A DNA stretch of 64,000 nt from the NCBI GenBank assembly GCA_022478985.1, contig JAKSZP010012227.1, positions 1-64,000 on the forward strand, written 5' to 3'. The notes beneath the pieces are model-generated. The model did not search any database and was not told where the DNA came from. It worked only from the letters and a program-made list of their open reading frames with translations. Shown here one piece after another: positions 55,001 to 64,000 of the stretch; position 1 is the stretch's first letter, and the number at the start of each line of letters is the position of its first letter. The position numbers and the translations under genes were made by a program. The stretch comes from Massospora cicadina. Lineage: Eukaryota > Entomophthoromycota > Entomophthoromycetes > Entomophthorales > Entomophthoraceae.

Positions 55001-57759
55001 AAGAAGCAACAGATAATCATCCATCACCCTTGGGCTTCAGGTCTCCTGGCATTATACAATTGAGAAATTTCTGGAATTTCTCCCCTTGATCCTGATAGCC
55101 ATTCTCAAATAGGGGAAGAGGTTTCCATACTTGCCCTGAAGGCTGAAACACAGGTTGCTCCAAGAAAGCACCAAGGTGGCTTTAAAGCACCACCTGGGAG
55201 CATGCGAGGTGGTGGGCTAGGTCCTGAGGTGGGACATATCAACTGAATTGTTCATGGGCTAGTTGGGCTATCCTGGGGCGTTTCAACAGTGGCTGATAGA
55301 TGCCAGGAAGCGGCGCATGGCCGCTTCATGTGGAGTCAGCAGGCGTTAATCTAGTTGATATAGGTTGGGTTTAGCGCTGGCAAAAGGTAAGCAAGAGCAA
55401 AGAACTTTTTTTTCTTAAAATTTGAGTTTTATTATATTACTAATCAAAGCAAAAGAGAGTTTTCTGAATGCGTCAAATTATAGTGGGTGTTAAATAGAGT
55501 ATTCTCAAGGGTGATATGATATACCAAAATTGGTTTGGGAATAGCCTCATAAGAGCTTATAAAAGGCACTTTAGTATATTTGTAATTTCCATTAGAATGG
55601 CTTTAAAGGTTTAAAGATACCATAATCAATTCATTAGCTGACTGACATTACTATCCATTTATATTACAACCTGACTCCTTCCGCCGTATGTTTACTTTGT
55701 TATGAAAAAAGTTCCAGAATATGAAGATTATCAGATAAATGCTTAATTAACCTATTGTTGCTAGACCCCTGCTGACCCTCAAGTTACCCCTGAGAGTAAA
55801 TTCAAAACAATTAAAGATGCCTCCATTTAGAAAAATAAATTAGGGTTTTTTAAGGGCGGTATTTAAAGGGTGACTGCTAAGACACAACTACTGCTAAATT
55901 ACCTAGACAATTAAATAGTATCTTGGGAATAGACCCTAGTTAATCTTTAAGTATATTCTAAAATTGAAGTTGTACTTCAAAAGACTTATGTTTTCAGAAT
56001 TGAATAATTGTTTCCCAAGGTGGTATTTATAGGGGTCTTTACTGGTAAAACAATTGTGGATAAATTGCTGGACCCCTTTTGTTGGGGCTGGAATATTATA
56101 AATAAGGTCCAATCACATATTGAAGGTGGGAGGATGATCCCGCCATATTTGGGTTTTAATTAAATGATTGTTTTTTTTCTCTGGAGAAATATCATTATGA
56201 CAACGTTAAGCCAAAGTGGATCCTGGATTTGACAGCAGTATTCATATAAATAGGACAACTGAGGGTGTCCTTTTTGACTGGGAGCAAAAAACTAATAGTA
56301 GTTTTGGAAGGAAGATGACGCATGTTGCCAAGCTGTCATAAGGCGTTCCAAACCTTCTATTGGCTTCCAAAACTTTGATTGGTTTCTATAAAGTATCAAA
56401 ATCCAGTTAGATGCACTGGGTAAAAAACAACACAACAAGTTAGCAACGCAAGGGGGAAAACATGAACTTTTTGTAATAATATTGATGAAAGCTTCAGATG
56501 AAGTAGAATCCAGGGGCTGCTTAATTTCATTTTTATCTCTAAGATAGAAATCAGAATAATTACAGAAGGGCCTAGAAAGCTATTAAACCATTAGGTACAT
56601 ACAGGAAGGGCAGAAGCCCTCCTGCAGGAAGTAAAAAATAGAAATGATGAGCCATGCAATCTACAAAACAAACAATAACGCTGTGGTGAGGAGTATAGTG
56701 ACCGTGGAAAAAAGTCAACTCACCCTGTTACCACTAAGAGAGAGTCTTAACGTAATTTTTTTAGCATAATAAAACAGCTTTTGGTCATCTAATGTCAGCA
56801 GAGTCACTAACTCTCCATTTTTTATAGAGAAGGAAAGTGGAATACTTAACTAAACCCTCAGAGAGCTAATCTAATACCACAAGCAAGAAGAAAACACCAC
56901 TGAAGGTGCCAAAATCTATACAACCTTAGACCTCTTTGGAAGGTCCTAATAAAAGTCTTCTTTAATTGAATTTATACGATAAAGTTAGATCTGATGAGAT
57001 GACCAACAAGGATTTTGGTCAAGTGAATATTAATAAAAAGGGAGGTGGGCCAACATCTAGACTCTCTGGGTGATTGAGCCCAACCTGGCAATAATTCAAC
57101 TTTCCATTCTGATTAAAACCATAGACAATGACTTTAAAGGAGGTGTCCAACATATAAACTCTCTGGGGACTGATCCCAACCTGACAATTAGATCAAATCA
57201 CCATCCTGGATAATACCTTACCTTGAGTAAGACCAAACTCAAATTCTAAACTTCAGTTGCATATTTCCAGATTATGAAATAATATGAACATAACAGGACC
57301 TGAATGTCACAATTAGTGACATATTTTCTGGTGTTGAACGCTCCACTAAAGCTAAGTCCAATAACATCTTCGTGTCAAAGCCATAATCCTTAAATGTAAC
57401 TGATGACCTCTCCAAGGTCATTGACTGTAAATGGGTTCTGGATTTGCCAGCCAAGCAAAGGGAAACGGCTCTTCAGGGCAGAAAATTTGGTGAAAATCGA
57501 CTCTAAGATCTGAAAAATCACCCAATATGAAGATACAGAATTTGGTCAAATTTATAAAATTTCAATTTCACTAAAAGGCAACTTTTTACAGATTAAATTT
57601 GTTTTGTTAATCATTCTAAAACCTTTATTAATCTTCCCTTTAAATTTTAGGCCTAAGCTGAGAAAAACTTTGCTTTCCTCAAATAAACAGTTTAATTTTA
57701 CTACCCTTTCTTTCACTTTAATAATTGATTTGAAGCCAATTTTTGACTTTAAATAAATT
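55001..57759. other. AT-rich stretch without recognised genes
   Basis: No reading frame with a known motif on either strand. The longest open part, minus strand near 57272-57454, shows nothing recognisable. A GC-richer patch lies at 55140-55330. The rest is AT-rich with homopolymer runs. It could be decayed LTR or LINE sequence without coding parts. Confidence 0.4.
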
Positions 57760-59502
57760 TACAAAAAAACAGCTGCTCAAATTGAGCCTAACAATACAAT
57801 GTCAGTGTAATTGACGCCTGCTGTATTGGCTTAGGGTGGTAGAGGAGCCGCCTTCTGGCATTCTTTGAGCGCCTTCAAAGCGTGCCCAGGCTGGCTCTGC
57901 TAGCCTCTCGATGCTACTGGGCGTTATGTCCTACCTCAGGATTTAGACCACCATCTTGCTTGCACCCAGGCGGTGCTCCAGAGCCCATTGGTGCTCCCTC
58001 AGAGCAACCTGCACTTTAGCCTCTAGTTCAAGTAAGGGAACCTTTCCCCATATGCAAGTACGGCCATCATTGAGATGGTCATAGCAGCTGTTTAAACCTG
58101 TTAGTTCTATCAATTTTCGTCCTTTTAAAGGTTATTTCAACCTGGGCTTTGGGTATGGAGCCCAGGCATCAGCAGCAGCAAAGCTGAAGTCTTTTATAAA
58201 AACATGCCCATTCATAACATTTGCATGCAGCTCCTAGCTGATGCCACACTGGTGGTTCAGTTTACCAAATTGGCCTCTCATCTCTCCCAGGAGCGCCTCC
58301 TCCACGAAATCATGGAGGGTTTGGCCATTTACATCGCTGACCCCATGCTGCAATTCAAGGTTACCTAATGGGTCAGATCGTTTAGCTGAGCCTTGCGCCT
58401 TTGCAATGATCTGCCCATTCCACTGCAATACGCACCTCATAACTCCCCCCTGCACTGTGATCAGATCCACCCCTGATCATCTTTTTTTTTGGGAGCATCA
58501 AAAATGGTCACTCCATCTGCCCCTTGTTTTTTGAACTTGATCATTTGAAGTGCAAGTGCCTGGCAGTTTCTTCTCCAGCCGCTTCAGCCAATCCTGCCTC
58601 TGGTGTTAGCCCAGCTGCCGCCACACCCAATTTCTTACCGGGGATCAGTACTCCCACCCTCAACCTCAGTGAAACTTGATGCTGCTCCCAAAGCGGCAGA
58701 CAGTCAAAAGTTTCAATTTTTAAAAGTTTTACTAATTCAACTGGGCTACAGAATACTGAGTTTCTGGATGAAACAGTTTGACTGAGTTGCCATGGTCAAC
58801 TGTTCACAGCCAATCAGGTTCCGCCATTATACCAACTCTGGTGGCTGGCCCAGCGTAGGACAAGTTAAGTCCATTTGAGTTTCTCAAATGGCTCAATGAT
58901 AGTGACCATCCATTTAATGTGAAGCTGGATTTTGTTTTAGAGGATATTTTTTTGAACCTCTCAATTCACACCTCTGCCATTTTTGTGCTAAAGATGGCTA
59001 TCCAAATATAAAAATAATACTAAAATAGTGGTTGAAGAAGCTGCTGTCCCTACCAACACTCTTCTCCATCAAGATCTTCATGGGGCCATGGAACCCCTTG
59101 TTAAGGTATTCCTATCCCCAATTTCCCTAATGAGTTTAATGAAAATGCAAATTATGAAATAAAGAACTTGAATGTGGTGTGAACCGCGCATGCATCAATG
59201 CAGAAAAAACTTTGTTGTTCAATCCCAACTATCCCACAAGCCCACCAGCGCGTCAAGTTGCTCACTTGTGTGAATGCTTTAATCACTTTTGCTGAGCATC
59301 AAATTGATTTATATGTTGATGCAATGAATACCGCTAGCCTTTTTAATGAAGAAAACCCCCACCTATACCTCCTCATGCCTCATGTAGCTGTTACTCCTAC
59401 CCCAATGTTGTCCACCATGGTCTGCCAGCTAAAGAGGGTGCCAAACAAAAGTTCTTTAAAATTTTTTTCGCCTTCTGATATAGATTTTTTGGCTGTTAGC
59501 TA
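57760..59502 (+). mobile_element. HAL3: ORF1-only LINE-like element, 3' end unclear
   Basis: The leader TTGACGCCTGCTGTATTGG (57812-57830) matches AATCGCCTGCTGTAGTTTTG in HAL1, and protein-level similarity runs to about 59500. The family 3' terminus was not found, so the copy is probably truncated or altered at that end. No endonuclease or RT seen. TSD not found. Confidence 0.65.
57990..59500 (+). pseudogene. HAL3 ORF1-like protein, degraded
   Basis: NFRPFKGYFNLGFGYGAQAS (58115-58175), LVVQF and HEIMEGLAIYI-like segments in shifted frames, then AFAMICPFHCNTHLI. A knuckle ICPLFFELDHLKCKC (58518-58559) has its second Cys changed to Phe. An Ala/Pro-rich linker and NTEFLDETV follow. C-terminal NTASLFNEE precedes a Pro-rich end near 59350. 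Same order as HAL1 and HAL2. Confidence 0.62.
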
Positions 59503-60239
59503 AAGTGCCATGTTTGAAATTTTTACCAGTGATAATCCCTTTTTTAGGCTCCTTTGCAAATAAAGATGCATGAAGGGCCCCTTTATTGGGTTGGGCACAA
59601 CTAGTGCTAAGAACAGTTAAATATTATTAAGGTTTAGGGGATACTTTGCTTAAGCTCCTCATATTTTTTCTGTCTACTCATACTATTAAAACATTTGTTG
59701 AAATCTGCATGATGGCCAGAGTCCTTTATCTGCTTTTGCATAACTCCCACCTTAGGTGCAAAACTTCCCTCCATGCTGCGGCCTATTCCACTGACTCCGC
59801 TGAGTCTTATTTTTCTTTTTTCTGCCGCAGTTCTTATGTTATCTACCCCAACTCTCTAAGACTTATGTCACTGATGCTTTTCTTCAGTTTGATGTGCTTT
59901 TGGTTGATAATCTATTTGGAAACATAAACAAGATCTCCTTGACATTGCTTCCTATTTCTTGGCCACTTTGCCTTGCTCTGGAACCTTTTGTCTGGTGCTT
60001 TTCCTCCAGTGACCTCCTACTCTCAATTCCCATTACAGAATATGACAAAAGTTTCAATTTTATTGTGAGATTCTTCTCCTGTTGGGTGGCTAAAAGCAGC
60101 CCAACCCTCTCAGAGTTGTCCCCTTTTGAAGAGGTTCACTGAGCTGGTACTTTTATATCCCTAATAACCTTGGGTTTTATCTTCTTCAAATGGTGTGCTG
60201 AGGGCGTTGCGCGGTTTCCCTCACTTGAGAAGCTCATAC
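59503..60239. other. Unassigned stretch between HAL3 and E6
   Basis: Contains two overlapping plus-strand open parts (59646-59927, 59894-60142) rich in Leu, Phe and Cys with no known motif. By position this should be the leader or Gag start of E6, read in the wrong frame. No LTR resembling that of G was seen. Confidence 0.35.
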
Positions 60240-60540
60240 AGTGTGCAGTACCTGTCACCACCACTTTAACCTTCCACCACTCACTCAATTAAAAATTCAA
60301 AAAAGAGATCTTTACCTTAGATCAAGCTTAATGCCTTCTATAAGTCTCAAAACTAAACTTAGCTGACGTCCTCCTCTTCCAGCTGCTACTCCGTGAAATT
60401 TCAGAGGGAGCTCATCAATGGTTACTCTCCGTTGGTGAAGATAATAGATTTTCCTTGAATCCCTGCCAGCGTTGAAAACCTTTGTCAATCCCTGAAACTA
60501 AAACTACCAATTTTATAAACTATAAATCCTTTGGTCCCAT

Positions 60541-61510
60541 GACCTAAGGAGATCTCACTGCGGCACAGTACTTATGCTTGTTCCAAGAGAAGGCATCAAG
60601 ATTAGAATCTCTTAAACAGTTGGAAATAGCCTTCCTCCGCAAGTCCCTAGATAACACTGGTGCTGCACAAGGCATATGGGATAACCTTCCATCCTTATCT
60701 GGGACGTTTTCCATCTTTGCATCCATGTTGTCCAACAGCATCTATTCTGACAAGGCTAACCGTACCTTGAAACTTTAGATCTAAGAACTTGACAACTCCG
60801 CCTCTGTTGTGCACCACCAGGGCACCCTTTTTGGTACAACTGACACCAGTAAGATTTCAGATCCCGTTGTAACATATCCAGCTGAGGCCCTAGCTGTCAT
60901 GAACACCTCCAAACTGACTATAGAATATTCCCCCTCTGTGCTTTCCCAGTACCGCTTAAGGCCATAAGTGAGCTAACTGGAGGTAAGACTGAACCTTCAT
61001 TAAAGGCGGGGGTTTCCTCACTATTGGCCCTGCACCGCTGCGCTTCATGGATTTTCCTCGCTTTTTCCCTCAAAAGTAGAGGAGGTTTGTAGATCAAACC
61101 AGTTTGATTTAAAACATTCACTTCACTCTAGCCATGGACCCACTGTTGCCATTTTAGAACCCATGCCTCCCATACATCCTGTTGTGTCCCAGTTGTCCCA
61201 GTTGAACAACTTTTCCCTCTTACTCCAGAGTCCTTTATTGGCGGAGCCTATCTAGAAAAGGGTTGATATACATGAAAAGATGATTGAAGAGGAACTCTCC
61301 TTGGCTGACCCCTCCAAAAGCTTGGCTGCCTTTACTGGTGTAGTTTTTTGCAATAAGGATTTCCCTCCCACCGAATATAGAGCTTTAATCTACCCTACTC
61401 CATTCAAATCTCAAAGGCAAATCACTGGTAATGTAAAGCCATACGCTGTTGTATCCTCAGGGGATACTCTCAATTACACTCCACTTTCTGGGTTTGGAGC
61501 CATCCTATAA
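60541..61510 (+). pseudogene. E6 Gag-like region, degraded
   Basis: GDLTAAQYLCLFQEKASRLE to WDNLPSLSGTFSIFASML (60550-60778) looks like a capsid segment by position and helical character, which G lacks. Downstream open parts (61280-61510, EEELSLADPSKSLAAFTGVV) lead to protease. No zinc knuckle is readable. Assignment rests mainly on position upstream of protease. Confidence 0.5.
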
Positions 61511-61539
61511 TCCCTTGGCTCCATAGAAAATAAATCCTC

Positions 61540-61975
61540 CTCTGCGTACTTTTTGTTCATGGCTATCTTCTCCTATGCAGGGAAGAATTTCCAAGCGCGC
61601 ACTTTTGTGGACACTGGCGCTACTGAAAACTTCATCTATCAATAACTGGCGGAGATCCTGGACCTGCCCTTAGGTGTTGGTCAGTTTGTGAAAGATGGGG
61701 CGTCCCAAGCCATTCCAAGCTACCTTTTAAAATCACCTGTTCCCTTTGTTGCAAGCGATGGGTACTTTATGGAGAGCTTCTCCTCGATTAAAACCTCCTG
61801 TACACTGTTATTCTGGTCGTTGGCTGGTGGCGACGTTTTAAAATCTTTAACAACCTCGTTATATCTGTCATGCATGCGAAGCCTCCTAGTGGAGTCACGG
61901 TTACCATCCCTTGCTTGGATGAAAGAGCAATGGCGAACCCAAGAAGATGGGGCCCTCTCCTAAGGTGGGCCTAGC
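61540..61975 (+). pseudogene. E6 protease, degraded
   Basis: ARTFVDTGATENFIYQ with the catalytic DTG intact at 61610-61618, matched by ILVDTGTSGNFMDQ in G, then LAEILDLPLGVGQFVKDG after an in-frame stop. The rest is shifted. It would process the polyprotein. Confidence 0.75.
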
Positions 61976-62049
61976 CTCTATTCAAATGACTGTCATCTCA
62001 ACCCTGGCACTTATCCTACCTGAATAAATATTCGAATATGCTGACCTGT

Positions 62050-63350
62050 TTAATCCCTCTAAGGCCCGCCCCATCCCTGAGCACACCAAGTTTGACTTTG
62101 AGTTCAAGTCAACCATTGAAATCATCAAAATATCCGCTCCCATTTATCTCCTGTCCTTGAGGGAAGAGGCCTCTTTAAACGTTTGGGTTAATGTCATGCT
62201 CTCCAAAGGCAAATTTTTAAAAAATCTTCACGGGTGTGCTCCCCCTCCTGTTTGTAGAGAAGTCTGATGGCTCCTTACGTCTCTGAATCAATTATGGCAA
62301 TCTGAAAAATGTGATAGTACCTGACCCCACCCTCTCCCCCTGGAGCAACATATTGCCCGCTACTTGGAGAAGGCTAGGGTGTTTAGTAAGCTGGAATTCC
62401 CCAAAGTCTTCAACCAGATTTGTATTGAAGGAAGTTCAGGAGTGGTTGACCACTTTTTATACTTGGAAAGGCATCTACCAGTTTAGGGTCATGCCGTTTG
62501 GTTTAAAGACGCCCCACCTGCTTTCAAATTTTATTGATGCTGTCTTGAAAGACCTTATAGGATCTGTGCAATAGCATACATGTACGACATACTGGTTTTC
62601 TCACCATATGCAAAATCTAACGCCTGCCACCTTGTATTAGCCATAGAGCAACTTATACAAACAAACCCTACTATTAAGGCTATTAAGTGCGAGTTCTTCC
62701 AGCTCAATGTTGAGACTTTAGGAAATTATCTTCTCCCATGGCCGCATGATTGCCTCAGATAAGGAAGCAGCCATCCGCAATTGGGCTACTCTCTCATTTC
62801 TCAGAGTTACGCAGCCTCTTTGGGACGTGTAATTCCCTCAAAAAGTTCATCCCCAGCTCTTAGAAGTTGCCACCCCTCTCTAAACCTCATCTGGGAAGAA
62901 AATTTTCAGTTGATCACAGAATGCAATGCCGCGTTCCATGCCGTTAAGTCCATATTTTTGTCCAGCCCGGTGCTAGCACATGCAATCCCCAGCTGCACCT
63001 TTATTTTCGCCACTGACACTTACAAATTTGCAGCTGGAGCAGCTCTGTTGCAGTAAGTGGAGTATGGAGTGATACATCCTGTTGCTTATTTTTCCAAGGA
63101 GATGACCCTGGCGCAGCTCAACTATGTTATTAATGATAAGGAACTCCTTGCTATTGTTGAGGCGGTACAGCACTGGCGCCACCATTTCATAATTCCAAAT
63201 GGCCATTTACTGTCTACAATGACCACAAGTCATTGATGTAATACCGCGCCCCAGAAGTTGTTCCCTCACCAGTCCCAGTGGTTGGAAATCATGTCAGTGT
63301 TCATTTTTAGTATGACTATATTAAGTGTACTCAAAACCTGTTACAAGATG
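62050..63350 (+). pseudogene. E6 reverse transcriptase and RNase H, degraded
   Basis: PIPEHTKFDFEFKSTIEIIK, APIYLLSLREEASLNVWVN (62070-62195), LEKARVFSKLEF, LYLERHLPV and GVVDHFLYL-type fragments follow. The catalytic box is changed from YMDD to YMYD (62577-62588), so RT is dead. Then IKAIKCEFFQLNVETLGNYL, RNase H FIFATDTYKFAAGAALLQ (63000-63053), HPVAYFSKEMTLAQLNYVIN and the acidic block NDKELLAIVEAVQHWRHHF. Confidence 0.8.
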
Positions 63351-64000
63351 CCCTATCCCAGAACCCTACTTTCGCCCATGACCTGGCACTTGTTGCTGTC
63401 CACAATACCCAGGTGTTGATTAAGCAGGAACAGGTGAAGGAGAGCCCACTGGCCAGCCCCACGCTCTGCTTATGATGGAATCTTCGAAAGAGGATACTGA
63501 CACTCCGCCCACGTTATGTTGCCAAAAACCCTGTCAGCAGACTATGACAAAAATCAAGAAGGCCTGCCAGAGGAATGGTAAACCCCTGGACAAAGGTACC
63601 AATCGTTAGATAAATTTATTTTTTATCAAGGCAAGTGGTGGGTACCACCTGGACCCCTGAAAGAGGAGGTTATCTGTTAAGTTCATGACCGTCCAACTGC
63701 TGGCCAACTATCAAGGACAAGACGCTTGAGCGGTCCACCGCTCCTAAAGTTAGTAAGGCATCGCAACAGATATGTCCAAATTCACAAAGTCCTGCATGAC
63801 GTGTGACCAGTCAAAACCTAGTCGCCTGAGGCGTTCTGGGATGCTTGTCCACCTCCAAGATAAAGAGGGCCTTAGACTTTAGTGTTCGTAGATTTTATTG
63901 TGGAACTCTCCTTATCCCAGGGTTATGATGTAGTAATTGTTGTAGTGGATCTCTTTATCAAGATGGCCCAATTCACCCTTCGCAATACCACAATTACCTC
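63351..64000 (+). pseudogene. E6 integrase start, cut by window edge
   Basis: LLQDALSQNPTFAHD ends RNase H near 63390. A degraded finger region with HDRPTAGQLSR lies around 63680-63830. The core start VDFIVELSLSQGYDVVIVVV and DLFIKMAQF (63887-63980) matches VDFIAELPVSDG in G with the first catalytic Asp kept. The rest is outside the window. Confidence 0.72.

Larger units (their letters stand above)
60240..64000 (+). mobile_element. E6: Ty3/gypsy element of the G lineage, cut by right edge
   Basis: Gag-like, protease, RT, RNase H and integrase-start segments in order on the plus strand, close in wording to G (for example PIPEHTKFDFEFKSTIEIIK against AIPEHSELDCDFKLMVDLV). Stops and shifts throughout. 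The 5' LTR is not identified; the 3' part is outside the window. Confidence 0.78.

Noticed and set aside
1..64000. CRISPR arrays, rRNA, tRNA genes and bacterial operons
   Set aside because: No regularly spaced direct repeats, conserved rRNA stretches or complete cloverleaf sequences were seen; the content is eukaryotic retroelements throughout.

Overview
This window is a graveyard of nested retrotransposons from a large eukaryotic genome, most likely a filamentous fungus (perhaps a basidiomycete). The reasons are chromodomain-carrying Ty3/gypsy elements, LINEs with an AP-endonuclease plus a C-terminal reverse-transcriptase zinc-binding motif, polyadenylation-type AT tails, and no host gene, operon, tRNA, rRNA or CRISPR array. 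The species cannot be named from this sequence. Almost every coding stretch is broken by stops and frameshifts, so nearly all genes are called pseudogenes. Boundaries rest on target-site duplications (TSDs) and repeat pairs read by eye.

Region by region. (1) 1-3398, minus strand: E1, a Ty3/gypsy element whose Gag carries a collagen-like Gly-X-Y tract. (2) 3399-10319, plus: E2, a related element with the same collagen-like Gag, two LTRs, PPT and PBS. (3) 10320-36053: H, a chromodomain Ty3/gypsy element lacking its 5' half, split by three solo LTRs: L2a (11417-32863), an unrelated 679-bp LTR (33155-33833) and L2c (34839-35899). L2a is itself split by LINE-1 (11540-16819, plus) and LINE-2 (16941-32018, minus). 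LINE-2 is split by chromodomain element G (20722-27738, plus), whose 5' LTR holds a third L2 LTR (21416-22468). (4) 36054-37928: no clear gene. (5) 37929-48332: HAL2, an ORF1-only LINE-like element, with the minus-strand Ty3/gypsy element E4 (38007-46534) apparently inside it. The E4 5' LTR contains HAL1 (44516-46430), a complete 1.9-kb member of the ORF1-only family. (6) about 48333-55000: E5, a plus-strand relative of E2, split by two E4-type solo LTRs, the first of which holds HAL4 (48894-50113, minus). (7) 55000-57760: AT-rich, nothing recognised. (8) 57760-59500: HAL3. (9) about 60240-64000: E6, a G-like Ty3/gypsy element running off the right edge.

How the parts relate. E1, E2, E4 and E5 form one lineage: their capsid, linker, RT, integrase and GPY/F segments align, and a TTGAGGGGG-type polypurine tract abuts the 3' LTR in E2 and E4. 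G, H and E6 form a second lineage; chromodomains are visible in G and H. The HAL family encodes only an RNA-binding-like domain plus a CCHC knuckle, shares one 3' terminus and has long TSDs where these can be read. It looks like a non-autonomous, LINE-mobilised family comparable in layout to mammalian HAL1 (half-a-LINE). The two most interesting signals are this family and the collagen-like Gag.
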